A DNA stretch of 43,461 nucleotides from a virus, in IMG/VR virus record IMGVR_UViG_3300030222_000030, positions 1 to 43,461 of that record; one strand, given 5' to 3'. The notes under the pieces were generated by a model, which saw only the letters and a list, made by a program, of their open reading frames with translations, was not told the DNA's origin and did not search any database. Positions 22,765 through 30,852 of this stretch are shown here, in pieces. Made by a program: the position numbers and the translations under genes. Within the stretch, counting starts at the first letter, position 1; each line of letters opens with the position of its first letter.

Positions 22765-23984
22765 TCCGCAGCCTGCCTTTCGATGATGGTTTCATAGTCG
22801 GTTCTGAATCGGTCGACCGCCGCGCGCACGGCTTCCAGGGGGCTGGAATAGCGGTCATAGTCTTCCGGCGGCACCGGCATCCAGATCCAGTCCGGGCAAT
22901 CGCTGTCCGGCCCGAGCCAGGGCCAGCCGTTTTCCTTGTGAAGCTGCTTCCAGGCATGCCAAATGCCCGAGCCCTTCGCGACCTCGCCGAACAGCTCGCC
23001 GAACTGGACAAGCGCCGGGTCGGCCGTCACGCCCCTGCGCCGGCGGACCGCGTCTTCGTGCATGGTGTTTACACGCGGCCAGCCGCTGTTTGCCTGCCGT
23101 TCAAGCAACAGGCTCGCCCGGTCAAACGTTCCGTCAGCGCAAAGCTTTTCCTGCGTCACCGACAGCGGCGGTATGTGCCCATAAGGCGCCAACATCAGAT
23201 CGGCGAAGCGGACGGCACCCCAGAGTTTGCCGTAGGGCGGCGCCGTCTCGAAAGCCCTGCCGCCGCCACCCTTCACGGTCTTTTCCGGCAGCTTTTCCCA
23301 GCGTTTCTCCTTGAGATAGACCGAATAACGGCAGATTGCCTGCCGCTTCAAAACCGTTTTGACGTGGTGCACATAGGCCCCCTGCAGGGCGACGGCCTGA
23401 TCGCGTTCGGCTTCGCTCAGAGAGAACCAGGCCTTTTCGGTAGGCTCCGGACTGTCGTCAGCAAAGGTCGGCCAATCCTTGTGCGCTTTCTTCAGCCGAC
23501 GCCTCCACGTCTCGCGGCTGACGGTTTCGGATTTTTCCTCTTCAGCGCTCTCGCGCACGCCCTCTCTCTCATTTACGGGTTCTATTACCCGTTCCCTTAC
23601 ATGGTTAGGCGGCATATTTTGCCGGTTGAAACTGTCGGAATCTGCCGGTTGCTCGGGCACGTTTTCGCCGGTAGAGCTACCGGCATTTTCTGCCGGTTGA
23701 AACTCGTCTTCAAACGCCAGCTTGTAGCGGTTTGAGCCCCGCTTTCCGTTCTCTCGGGCAGCGTCCCAATTGATCAATCCACGCTCGCGCAAGCGGTTCA
23801 GCTGCTCGCGCACCGACCGTTCTTTCAAGTTGGTGTTGTCGCAGATGTAGTCCTGACTTGGAAAACACCCGTAGATCGGGTTGTGACAGTCCGCCAGGAC
23901 CATCAGGACCGCCCATTCCGACGGCTTCATGTCGCGGTGGATCTGCGGCTGATCGAATGCCCATTTGGTCGCCGCGTGGCTCAT
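22761..23984 (-). CDS. phage replication initiator with N-terminal winged helix, 407 aa
   Basis: Residues 15-75 form a HTH_36-type winged helix (MKPSEWAVLMVLADCHN; NLKERSVREQLNRLRERGLI). A low-complexity polar linker (about 95-130) follows, rich in Glu, Asn, Pro and Ser, encoded by an iteron array (23617-23704). The C-terminal half has a helical domain (QGAYVHHVKTVLKRQAICRYSVYLKEKRW) with further conserved-looking aromatic segments. This layout, DNA-binding N-domain, linker holding the origin and C-domain for host replication partners, is that of lambda O. It overlaps the next genes as ATGA at both ends. Confidence 0.75.
   Translation of the reverse strand: MSHAATKWAFDQPQIHRDMKPSEWAVLMVLADCHNPIYGCFPSQDYICDNTNLKERSVREQLNRLRERGLINWDAARENGKRGSNRYKLAFEDEFQPAENAGSSTGENVPEQPADSDSFNRQNMPPNHVRERVIEPVNEREGVRESAEEEKSETVSRETWRRRLKKAHKDWPTFADDSPEPTEKAWFSLSEAERDQAVALQGAYVHHVKTVLKRQAICRYSVYLKEKRWEKLPEKTVKGGGGRAFETAPPYGKLWGAVRFADLMLAPYGHIPPLSVTQEKLCADGTFDRASLLLERQANSGWPRVNTMHEDAVRRRRGVTADPALVQFGELFGEVAKGSGIWHAWKQLHKENGWPWLGPDSDCPDWIWMPVPPEDYDRYSSPLEAVRAAVDRFRTDYETIIERQAAE
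23617..23704. repeat. iteron-like array, candidate replication origin
   Basis: GCCGGTTG or GCCGGTAG occurs at 23621, 23644, 23667 and 23692 on the plus strand, spaced 23, 23 and 25 bases, about two helical turns. Units 1 and 4 extend to GCCGGTTGAAACT. Unit 3 pairs with an inverted copy as GCCGGTAG-AG-CTACCGGC (23667-23684). The array lies in the linker-coding part of the initiator gene, and AT-richer sequence with a small inverted repeat (23575-23592) is next to it. Confidence 0.65.
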
Positions 23985-24268
23985 ACCGTTCCTCCCGCCA
24001 GCTCGCAGGCCTCGGACAGGGTCGCAGCGACCGCGCGCACCCTATGCTGCCGCGCAAGATGCCAAGCCGCGCGCGCCGCGCCCTGAATATCGGCGAACCG
24101 TTCGGCGAATTGCAGCTTGTCAGTCAGGCGGCCGTCAGCCCCGCCGAGAAAACGGACATCATGGAAGCCCATGAAGTCCGGCCAGCACACCACGAAGGGC
24201 GGTCCGGCCCTGTCTGCATCCGATAGCGACGGGACCGGCACAGGGTCGCGCCTGGTCACTTCCATCAT
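23981..24268 (-). CDS. hypothetical protein, 95 aa
   Basis: Overlaps both neighbours as ATGA (24265-24268 and 23981-23984), so its translation is coupled to the winged-helix gene before it and the replication initiator after it. The N-terminus is proline-containing, the middle aromatic (FVVCWPDFMGFHDVRFLGG), the C-terminus helical and Ala/Arg-rich. No family recognised. Because the order is conserved in type (small protein before initiator), a role as helper of replication is possible, but this is inference. Confidence 0.6.
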   Translation of the reverse strand: MMEVTRRDPVPVPSLSDADRAGPPFVVCWPDFMGFHDVRFLGGADGRLTDKLQFAERFADIQGAARAAWHLARQHRVRAVAATLSEACELAGGTV

Positions 24269-24588
24269 GTGGAAACCTCCTGTTCTGCCGGCGACACGCG
24301 CACATAAGCCGGGTGGTCGGGTGGAAAATCGAAGGGAAAGACGACGGTCATGTCGCCGCCGATATTGCTGGCCTGCACAAGCCCCGCGCGCTGCAGCGTC
24401 ACCAGCGCGCGCCAGAGCGTGACAGGATGCAGGTCAAGCGCGCGGGCAAGGCCCGCCGTTGAAACGCGGAACGGCCCGTCAAAGTGCTTTTCCGCCAGGG
24501 CCATCAGCACCTTGCGCCGCTGGCACGGGTCGGGCATGGCGCGCGCGCTCATGGCCTTCAAGACGTAGGGTTCGGCCTTGTCGCTCAT
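24265..24588 (-). CDS. winged helix-turn-helix DNA-binding protein, 107 aa
   Basis: Residues 25-80 form a winged helix: RRKVLMALAEKHF, STAGLARALDLHPVTLWRALVTLQRAGLVQ, then a short wing (SNIGGDMTVVFPF). MarR- or replication-type winged helices have this layout. It overlaps the PAPS-reductase-like gene as ATGA and precedes two genes leading to the replication initiator, so it may be a regulator of the replication module or a helper at the origin. Start at ATG 24588 is fixed by the overlap; longer frames are inside the neighbouring gene. Confidence 0.75.
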   Translation of the reverse strand: MSDKAEPYVLKAMSARAMPDPCQRRKVLMALAEKHFDGPFRVSTAGLARALDLHPVTLWRALVTLQRAGLVQASNIGGDMTVVFPFDFPPDHPAYVRVSPAEQEVST

Positions 24589-25424
24589 CCGACACACTCC
24601 CCATGGTCGGCCTGACAAAGTGCGCCTTCGGTCGACAGAGCCCAATCGCCCTGCCGCTCCATGTATCGGCGCATTTCCGCGCGGCTGTAGCGCTTGGAAA
24701 ACTGTGCAGCGGCGCCGGTCTTGGTCTTGCCCTTCAGACTGTCTTCCATGCCCTCCCACCAGGCGGCCCGGTCGGGAAAATCGCGGGTGAAAGCTGCGAT
24801 GCTGGCTTCTGACTTCAGGAAACAGCCGTCGCAATTGCCGAGCCAGCAATTGCCGCGCACGTTGGGAAGAGCCAGATCGAACGGTTGCGCTCGCCAGAAC
24901 GCGGCAACGTCGTGCTTCCCGACGCCCGCATCGGCCAGCGGCGTCCAAACCGTCCATCTGTCCTTGGGCTTCGGCTTGTTCAGCCGGTGCGGTTCATCGG
25001 CCCGCAGCCCAACGCAATTGGTCCAATACCGCCACCCGAGCGTCATCAGAAAACGTTTCGCGGTCCTGACCTTTAGTTCGGTCGAGCAGAATCGCGCCTG
25101 CTGGTTCGGCAGGAAGCCCCGTTTTTCTATCAGTGCTTCAAACGGTTCCCCGTTCTCGCTGGCGCCCTGCCGTCCAACGATTTCAAAGAACGGCTTTTCC
25201 GCCCGATATTCCAGCCAGGTGATTTCCACGCCCCATCGGCGCCCGACCTCGGCAACGAAGTCGAGCGTCTGGGGCATTTCCCGGCCCGTGTTCTGAAAGG
25301 TCACCTCGACGCGATCCGGCAGATCGCCGTTTGCTTCAAGGATCTGGTGCAACATGTAACCGCTGGTGCGGCCCCCGCTGAAAGCAATCTGGACGAAGCC
25401 CTCCGGCAAGCGATAACAATTCAT
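24585..25424 (-). CDS. PAPS-reductase-like / PP-loop adenine nucleotide hydrolase family protein, 279 aa
   Basis: ATG 25424 overlaps the Dam-like gene stop as ATGA and has GGGAGGGG upstream. The PP-loop SGGRTSG lies at residues 16-22, with FQNTGREMPQTLDFV following, the pattern of PAPS reductase and DndC-type proteins. A Cys-rich segment (CWLGNCDGC) about 190 residues in may hold iron-sulphur or zinc. Phage members of this family usually lie beside DNA methyltransferases. Whether it activates sulphate or modifies DNA cannot be said. It is co-transcribed with the methyltransferases. Confidence 0.78.
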   Translation of the reverse strand: MNCYRLPEGFVQIAFSGGRTSGYMLHQILEANGDLPDRVEVTFQNTGREMPQTLDFVAEVGRRWGVEITWLEYRAEKPFFEIVGRQGASENGEPFEALIEKRGFLPNQQARFCSTELKVRTAKRFLMTLGWRYWTNCVGLRADEPHRLNKPKPKDRWTVWTPLADAGVGKHDVAAFWRAQPFDLALPNVRGNCWLGNCDGCFLKSEASIAAFTRDFPDRAAWWEGMEDSLKGKTKTGAAAQFSKRYSRAEMRRYMERQGDWALSTEGALCQADHGECVG

Positions 25425-26302
25425 GCCGCCCCTCCCAGAATGCAAAGCTGTTCGCCGCGCCCTGCGCGTGCCCGCTCGCGGTCCAGGGCCGCGGCGCAGG
25501 CCGGGTTCAGCCAGAGCCGTTCCGTGCGCGGGCGCGCGCCGTCGGCATGGGTGGCCTTGTCGACCGTGCGCCAGCCCGCCAGCGTGCCGTCATAAAGCGC
25601 CGAGGCGTAGCCGGAGAGAACGACCATGCCTTTCAGCTCCTGCAGCGCCTCAAGCAGCGCGACATGGTCATCAAGGGAAAGCTCATGGCGGTATCCGTGG
25701 CCGGATCTGAAGCAATGGCTGGACCGCGTTTCCGGAAGATAGGGCGGGTCGACATAGTGCAGGACGTCCGCCGCATCGTGATACCGCATCAGATCGATCG
25801 CGGGCCGGTTCTCGATGCAAACGCCCCGCAGCCGCTCGACGATCCGGTTCAGCCCGTCCGGAAGGCCCATCCAGTCTCGTGCCGGCGTCGTTCCGCGCCG
25901 GTTCGCATTGCCGCGAAAGCCGGTCTTGACCTTGGGATTGGTCCCGTCGGACCCGAAGCCCTGAAACGACCGCACCACCATGCGCCGCGCGCGCTCAAAG
26001 GCATCGTCCGCCGGCTGATAAGCAGCCTCGAATTCCTGCCGCGCGAACGGCGTCATTTCGATTGCGTCGATGAAACGGGCGGCGGTTTCCGGGTCGCGCA
26101 GGATCCGGAAATAGCTGACAAGGTCCTCGTCCAGATCGTTGTAGACCTCGGAATAGGCCCGTTCCTTGCGCAGCAGCACCGCCGCCCCGCCGCCGAACGG
26201 CTCGACATAGATGCGGTGCGCCGGAAAATGCGAAATGATCCAGGGCGCCAGGCGCCATTTGCTGCCGTGATATCGAAGCGCCGGCCTGGTCGGGTCGCTC
26301 AT
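25421..26302 (-). CDS. N6-adenine DNA methyltransferase (Dam/D12 class), 293 aa
   Basis: Motif I PFGGG at residues 35-39 and motif IV DPPY at 185-188 in the order expected for D12-class adenine methyltransferases. ATG 26302 overlaps the C5 methyltransferase stop as ATGA. No restriction gene is adjacent, so it is an orphan enzyme that likely protects phage DNA or alters gene control. The recognition sequence cannot be read from the protein; GATC is typical of the class but not assured. The C-terminus is Ala/Arg-rich. Confidence 0.88.
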   Translation of the reverse strand: MSDPTRPALRYHGSKWRLAPWIISHFPAHRIYVEPFGGGAAVLLRKERAYSEVYNDLDEDLVSYFRILRDPETAARFIDAIEMTPFARQEFEAAYQPADDAFERARRMVVRSFQGFGSDGTNPKVKTGFRGNANRRGTTPARDWMGLPDGLNRIVERLRGVCIENRPAIDLMRYHDAADVLHYVDPPYLPETRSSHCFRSGHGYRHELSLDDHVALLEALQELKGMVVLSGYASALYDGTLAGWRTVDKATHADGARPRTERLWLNPACAAALDRERARAGRGEQLCILGGAA

Positions 26303-27849
26303 AGCGCCGCCTCCCTGATCAAGGCGTCGACCAAGGCGATGCGTTCGCCAAGCCAGTGCATGACATTCACGGCCATGGAATTGCCGAGCGCCTTGTAGCG
26401 CGGGCCGTCCGGGTCCTTGACGCGCCACTGGTTGCCCTTCAGGCGGACCGGAAGCCCGAGCGCCTTCAGCTCTTCCAGGTCCTCGCCGTCGTCCAGGTCG
26501 CGCCAGCCGCCGGCGGAGGCGCCCGGAACACGCGTATGGCCGTCGGCAAAACCCTGCAGCCGCTCGCATTCCACCGGCATCAACCGGCGCACCTGCCAGG
26601 CATCGGCAACAGCCTGCGGCACCTGCCGCGCTTCCAGCGTATAGGCGGCGCCATCTGCGCGAAAACCGGCGCCGTCGGGCCCGGCATCCGGGTTTTCAGA
26701 CACCGCCCGCTCCTGAATCGCCACCACCGCATGCCCGCCCGCGTTCTGGTGACTGCCGTCATGGCCCATCGATCGCAGGGTCGGGTGCGAACCGTCCGCG
26801 ACGGCCTGCACTTCCGTTCCCTTGCAATCGAAGGCAACCGGCACCAGCGGCGTGCCCCGCCCGCTGCCGTCCTCCGACGCGTCGAACCCGTCCGCGCGCA
26901 GGCTGTGCGCCACGAAGGTGTCGCTTTCAAAATCGAGCCGTACGCCGCTTTCACTGTGCGACAGCAGCGCCGCCGCAACGTCGATATCTCCCGACCTATT
27001 GTTGCCCCCGAAGGCAAGCAACTGGCCGATCGTGGCGTCCTGAAGCGTCTGTCCCGGATAGGCGTTGCCGCCGCTGTTGTTCAGCGCGCCGCAGACTTCC
27101 GCGACCGCGACGACCGGGTCCTGCCCGCGCGTCTCGCCGGCCCGCTCTACCCCCCGGCCACTGCCGACAAGGCCCGGTGCAACGTCGGCGGCAAGTCCTT
27201 TCCTCGCTTTTCGGCCCGGCGCAGGATTCCCCTGCAGGCTTTCGGCGTCAAAAAGTACCGCTGCGGCAGCGCGCCAGTCTCCAAGATATCCGACAACGAA
27301 GACACGCCGGCGCCGCTGGGGCACGGCGAAAGGGAACAGGCATGTTCTGGCAAATTGAGCGTCAAGCACACGCCAGGCGATGCCGTAGCTGTCCGGTCCT
27401 CCGGTGACGATGCCGGCGTTCTGCCAGCCTCCGGCGGGCGGCTCGATCGCCGTTCCCGTGAGCTCGCCCAGAAATCGGCCGAAGTCTTGTCCCCCGTTGC
27501 TTGAAAGCACGCCGGGGACGTTCTCCCACAAAAACCAGGCGGGGCGGTATCGGCCAAGAATTTCGACAAAGACAAGGGTGAGCTGGCCGCGGTCGCCAGC
27601 CATGCCAAGGCGCAATCCCGCGACGGAATAGTCCTGACAGGGGGTTCCTCCGACAAGAAGGTCAATTGCATGGCCGGGCCACCTCTCAAATTGCGTCATG
27701 TCGCCGTGGTTCGGCACGTGCGGATAGTGATGCGCCAGGACGGCGCACGGGAACGGCTCGATTTCGGAAAAGAAAACGGGTTCGAAGCCGAGCGGATGCC
27801 ACGCCACCGTCGCCGCCTCGATGCCGGAACAGACAGACCCGTAGCGCAT
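26299..27849 (-). CDS. C5-cytosine DNA methyltransferase, 516 aa
   Basis: ATG 27849 follows AAGGGGG. Motif I CSGIEAATVAW, motif IV TPCQDYS with catalytic Cys71, motif VI ENVPG (109-113), motif VIII QRRRRVF, and a final GNSMAVNV (motif X). Between motifs VIII and IX there is an unusually long, Gly/Asp/Ala-rich stretch (roughly residues 190-400) that should include the target recognition domain; such long versions are common in phage enzymes. With the adjacent adenine methyltransferase it forms a two-enzyme protection set without endonuclease. It is divergent from the moron at 27915. Confidence 0.9.
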   Translation of the reverse strand: MRYGSVCSGIEAATVAWHPLGFEPVFFSEIEPFPCAVLAHHYPHVPNHGDMTQFERWPGHAIDLLVGGTPCQDYSVAGLRLGMAGDRGQLTLVFVEILGRYRPAWFLWENVPGVLSSNGGQDFGRFLGELTGTAIEPPAGGWQNAGIVTGGPDSYGIAWRVLDAQFARTCLFPFAVPQRRRRVFVVGYLGDWRAAAAVLFDAESLQGNPAPGRKARKGLAADVAPGLVGSGRGVERAGETRGQDPVVAVAEVCGALNNSGGNAYPGQTLQDATIGQLLAFGGNNRSGDIDVAAALLSHSESGVRLDFESDTFVAHSLRADGFDASEDGSGRGTPLVPVAFDCKGTEVQAVADGSHPTLRSMGHDGSHQNAGGHAVVAIQERAVSENPDAGPDGAGFRADGAAYTLEARQVPQAVADAWQVRRLMPVECERLQGFADGHTRVPGASAGGWRDLDDGEDLEELKALGLPVRLKGNQWRVKDPDGPRYKALGNSMAVNVMHWLGERIALVDALIREAAL

Positions 27850-27914
27850 CAGGCAGCCCCCTTGCCTGCAACCTGCAATGGCGGCAAGTTGTCGTCCAAA
27901 AGGGGGACCACTGA

Positions 27915-28637
27915 ATGAAAAACGACACTCAATACGCGACACTTGCGTTCGGCATCGTGGCCGGTTTTGCGCTGGGAATCGTCGTTGGAATGTTCTCGCC
28001 ACCGGCCAACTTCAAGGTACCCACCGCCTGCGATGGGCAAGCCTTCTGGTGTTGGCTTGATCGTTGGCAGACCTTGATTGCAGGCTCTATTGCAATCGTG
28101 GGCGCCGCCGTCGCATGGTCGACGGTTGAGCGGCAACTCGAGTATCGAGACAAGGAAAAACTTTATGCCCGCAGGAAGCAACTTGTAATCGCTTTCCGCC
28201 TCTTGAACGAAACAAGGTTCGTCGCCAATAGATACAAGCAGGCGTTTTCTGAAATCCGTGAAGCGTTGGAAAGCCCGTTCGATATTGCTAACGAACTTCT
28301 CGCCAAGGGCCAGAAAGAGCCAATTCCAATACCAGACGAAGTTCGGGAACACTTTAGTGTTCTGACATTTGTCAGCCACGACATGCTGAACCAGGCAGTT
28401 CGTGTTTACCGAACGAAGGTTCAAGCGATAGGAATAGCGCGCAAATGGAAAGATTTTAAAAACTTGCCAGATGACGAGAACAAACAACTTGCCAAGCTGG
28501 CCGGCGATTGCTCTTTTAAATCCGAAAATTTTTCGACAAACCTCAACGCATGTTTGGAAGAAGTTAAGGTAGAACTCCGCGAGACAGGCATAGACCCGGA
28601 CACGATTGTGCATCGGCAGATTTTGGTGGTGGATTAG
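27915..28637 (+). CDS. membrane-anchored coiled-coil protein, moron, 240 aa
   Basis: Opposite strand to the surrounding operon and lower in GC. GGGGGA is upstream of ATG 27915. Two membrane segments (about residues 8-27 and 50-68) are followed by a charged helical region (about 70-215), predicted cytoplasmic. No family recognised. Strand, base composition and position between two leftward operon blocks fit a lysogeny-expressed moron that could alter the lysogen, for example superinfection exclusion or anti-phage defence; this is inference. A long competing frame on the minus strand has shadow composition and is left out. Confidence 0.7.
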   Translation: MKNDTQYATLAFGIVAGFALGIVVGMFSPPANFKVPTACDGQAFWCWLDRWQTLIAGSIAIVGAAVAWSTVERQLEYRDKEKLYARRKQLVIAFRLLNETRFVANRYKQAFSEIREALESPFDIANELLAKGQKEPIPIPDEVREHFSVLTFVSHDMLNQAVRVYRTKVQAIGIARKWKDFKNLPDDENKQLAKLAGDCSFKSENFSTNLNACLEEVKVELRETGIDPDTIVHRQILVVD

Positions 28638-28645
28638 GCAATACT

Positions 28646-28990
28646 TCACGACTGCCCCTCCCGCCGCGCCCGGCAGGCCTTGATGCGCGCCAGACGCTGC
28701 TCGCCCCGCGCGACCAGGGCGGGCGCCCCGCTTGCCAGATCCAGCCGGGCGCAATGCTCCAGCGGCCCGAACCGGTCGGTTGCTACCGCCCCGGCAGCCA
28801 CGGCCAAAGCACGTTTGGATTTCGAGATATCGAAGTGCACCCACGACGCCTTGGGCGGCTGCTGCAGCCAACGCCGCGCAACGCCGATCCGGTCAGCCAT
28901 CGCAAGCAATTCGTCCAGCGTGTCGGCCCACATGTGGCACATCACCATGCGCCCGAACTTGGCTTCCATATCGTCGACATAGACGGTCAC
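28646..28990 (-). CDS. DUF4031 family protein, GTG start, 114 aa
   Basis: Starts at GTG 28990 with a GTGA overlap on the upstream stop and a G-rich ribosome site. Sequence VYVDDMEAKFGRMVMCHMWADTLDEL and HFDISKSKRALAVAAGAVA match DUF4031. Members are frequent in phages and bacteria; function unknown, though the conserved His/Asp/Cys pattern suggests metal or nucleotide binding. It ends near the moron at 27915-28637, which runs toward it from the left. Confidence 0.82.
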   Translation of the reverse strand: MTVYVDDMEAKFGRMVMCHMWADTLDELLAMADRIGVARRWLQQPPKASWVHFDISKSKRALAVAAGAVATDRFGPLEHCARLDLASGAPALVARGEQRLARIKACRARREGQS

Positions 28991-29235
28991 GGGCGCCCCC
29001 GCATCGCTAGCGCCAGGTGGCGCGAGTAAACGGCAACCGCCTTCCAATAAGCCGCCATCGGCGCCTTATGTTTGCGCCAGGCCTTGTCCGCCCGCTCGCG
29101 GGCGTCGCGCGACATGTCCCGCAAAACGGCTTCGACGGCGGCCCGGCTTTCAGGGGGCAGCTCGGCAAGCCGCTTGGCAGAAGGAAGGCTCATCACGGGA
29201 TTGCGGACATCCGCACGATTGCTCCGGTCGGTCAT
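28987..29235 (-). CDS. hypothetical small helical protein, 82 aa
   Basis: Overlaps the DUF5131 gene by ATGA at 29232 and the DUF4031 gene as GTGA at 28987. Residues about 18-80 form a charged, Ala/Arg-rich helical region (ESRAAVEAVLRDMSRDARERADKAW). The C-terminus is basic. No family recognised. It could bind nucleic acid or be a phage helper protein. Confidence 0.6.
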   Translation of the reverse strand: MTDRSNRADVRNPVMSLPSAKRLAELPPESRAAVEAVLRDMSRDARERADKAWRKHKAPMAAYWKAVAVYSRHLALAMRGRP

Positions 29236-30353
29236 CCCCCTCCCTCCGGAAACCCGTCATGCGTCACCCCGTCCAAGACGCGGCCGGCCAACTGCTTGCC
29301 GATGCGGGAAACGATCTGCGTTTCGTCCAGACCGTCCCAATCGCACCACATGGGCCGGAACGGCTCGCCCCAGCGGCCCGCTGCCGTGTCCCATTCCCGA
29401 TGGTCAAACCGGCTCATTTCCGGATCGTCATCGATGGTCCAACCGTCAACGGCGCCGACGTGGGGCGCCCAAGCGCCCCACTGCTTGAACAGAAACGCCA
29501 CCCCGGCCGCCGCGCATTGATCGCGCAAGGTCCGCGCCCATTCGGGATGCATCGGCCGCGCGTTGCGACCGCTTTCGCCGCCGACAATCACCCAATCAAG
29601 CCCCGACCTCCCTTCCTCGACGTCTGCCGCCGACTGCAAACCGCGCCGACAATTGAAGAGAGGGGGAAAGCCATTCGCGCACCAGGCGCAATCACCCCAG
29701 CATTCGGCGCCGAGCGCGGTTTCGCCGTGCCAGGCGATTTCCAGATCCACCGGCCCCAGCAGCGGTTCCGCCGAAACGAAGCGCACCGCCGCCGGCGTTT
29801 GCAGCAGATAGGGAATTCGCGTGTCGGCGGTCGGCTGATCCTCGATCGACGTGCCCAGCCAGATATTTTTCAGCGGCAAATGCGGCCAGATGCCGGGCGT
29901 CGGGCACGGGCACGGCAACAGAGCCTGCGCCGCAGCAATGCGGCTCTCGCGCCTCTTTTCCCGAAGATAGTCCCGCATCCGCTCCGGGCGCTTGGTCAGC
30001 ACCTGAAACGTATGCTGCGGACACAGCGCCATGACAGCGAAGACCTTGTCGATCCATTCGTCCGGCACGTTTTCATGGAAAAGATCACCATGGGCGCAGA
30101 CGAAGATCCGGCGCGGCTTCTTCCAGCGCAGCGGCTGGTCAAGCCACTCTTCGTTGAACCGCACCTTCCCGTTGAACTGCGCCGCGCCGGCGGCGTTCTT
30201 CTTGGCAAGGCCGATCCGCGAGGGCAGGTTTTTAAGCCGCGTCGCGGCCAGGTCCGCCGCATAGCAGAAGCGGCACCCTTCGGACATCAGCGAACAGCCG
30301 GTGATGATGTTCCAGGTTGCGTCGGTCCATTCGATCTTGGTTTGATCAGCCAT
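29232..30353 (-). CDS. DUF5131 / phage Gp37-Gp68 family protein, 373 aa
   Basis: N-terminus TKIEWTDATWNIITGCSLMS is diagnostic of the Gp37/Gp68 (DUF5131) family. Cys20, Cys27 and Cys30 (C-x6-C-x2-C) form a radical-SAM-like cluster; further motifs TKRPERM and GGESGRNARP lie downstream. These proteins are widespread in phages, of unknown chemistry, presumed radical SAM enzymes. A Cys-rich insertion (about residues 215-235: ECWGDCAWC) may bind a second cluster or zinc. It overlaps neighbours by eight and four bases in a dense operon. Confidence 0.85.
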   Translation of the reverse strand: MADQTKIEWTDATWNIITGCSLMSEGCRFCYAADLAATRLKNLPSRIGLAKKNAAGAAQFNGKVRFNEEWLDQPLRWKKPRRIFVCAHGDLFHENVPDEWIDKVFAVMALCPQHTFQVLTKRPERMRDYLREKRRESRIAAAQALLPCPCPTPGIWPHLPLKNIWLGTSIEDQPTADTRIPYLLQTPAAVRFVSAEPLLGPVDLEIAWHGETALGAECWGDCAWCANGFPPLFNCRRGLQSAADVEEGRSGLDWVIVGGESGRNARPMHPEWARTLRDQCAAAGVAFLFKQWGAWAPHVGAVDGWTIDDDPEMSRFDHREWDTAAGRWGEPFRPMWCDWDGLDETQIVSRIGKQLAGRVLDGVTHDGFPEGGG

Positions 30354-30594
30354 CGGCCTGCCCCTCGATTTGCGTTCCGACAGGCTTTGCCGCGTCGGCC
30401 AGCAATTTCGAGCCGTTCAGATAGATCCGGAAGCCGTTGAAGATCTGCTTCGCAAGCGCACTGCGGGCCATCGCGTCCTGCGTCGAAATCTCGCCTTTCC
30501 GGAGCGCTTCCAGGTCGCCGCACAGGCCTCGAATGACGTTGTCGATGCCAAGGCTTTCCGTTTCCGGCTGGCTTTCATAGTCGCGTGGTGGCAT
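30346..30594 (-). CDS. hypothetical protein, 82 aa
   Basis: ATG 30594 follows AGGGAG closely and lies 20 bases inside the upstream gene. Product: acidic N-terminus, then helical segment (LGIDNVIRGLCGDLEALRKGEIS; ARSALAKQIFNGFRIYLNG). The pattern resembles small phage proteins of the early operon. No family named. It overlaps the DUF5131 gene by eight bases. Confidence 0.65.
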   Translation of the reverse strand: MPPRDYESQPETESLGIDNVIRGLCGDLEALRKGEISTQDAMARSALAKQIFNGFRIYLNGSKLLADAAKPVGTQIEGQADG

Positions 30595-30850
30595 AGCCTT
30601 GCTCCCTGTGTGCAGCGATGGTGAAAAGGGCTTCGGCAAGGGCGTGAACCTGACAGGCGCGCCTGCGGTCCTTGAATGCCCCGGCCACCGGCTCGGCAGA
30701 ACCGAATTCATGCTCACAGCGCGTGCACACGGGGGCCATTTGCTGATAGCGGCCGTCGTGACTGTGACACTCCAGAATGTCGCGCTCGCATATGGCGCAT
30801 GTGAAAAGAACACGGTTCCAATCGATCGGTTCCGACGGATTTTTCGGCAC
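30575..30850 (-). CDS. Cys4 zinc-finger-like protein, GTG start, 91 aa
   Basis: Begins at GTG 30850 with GGGGAGGG upstream. TCAICERDIL and APVCTRCEH give C-x2-C and C-x2-C pairs about 20 residues apart, with an extra His near each; a zinc-binding fold is likely. Small phage zinc proteins of this form bind nucleic acid or host proteins. Two bases separate its start from the stop of the DUF4326 gene. The last 20 bases overlap the next gene. Confidence 0.65.
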   Translation of the reverse strand: MPKNPSEPIDWNRVLFTCAICERDILECHSHDGRYQQMAPVCTRCEHEFGSAEPVAGAFKDRRRACQVHALAEALFTIAAHREQGYATTRL

Positions 30851-30852
30851 GT

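Noticed and set aside
23581-23704. CRISPR array
   Set aside because: Units are only eight to thirteen bases with 23-25-base periodicity and lie inside a coding frame; no repeat-spacer structure and no cas genes.
27849-28871. Long minus-strand open frame across the moron region
   Set aside because: Antisense to the plus-strand membrane protein 27915-28637, which has a good ribosome site and membrane pattern; the minus frame has shadow-like composition and overlaps the start of the methyltransferase.
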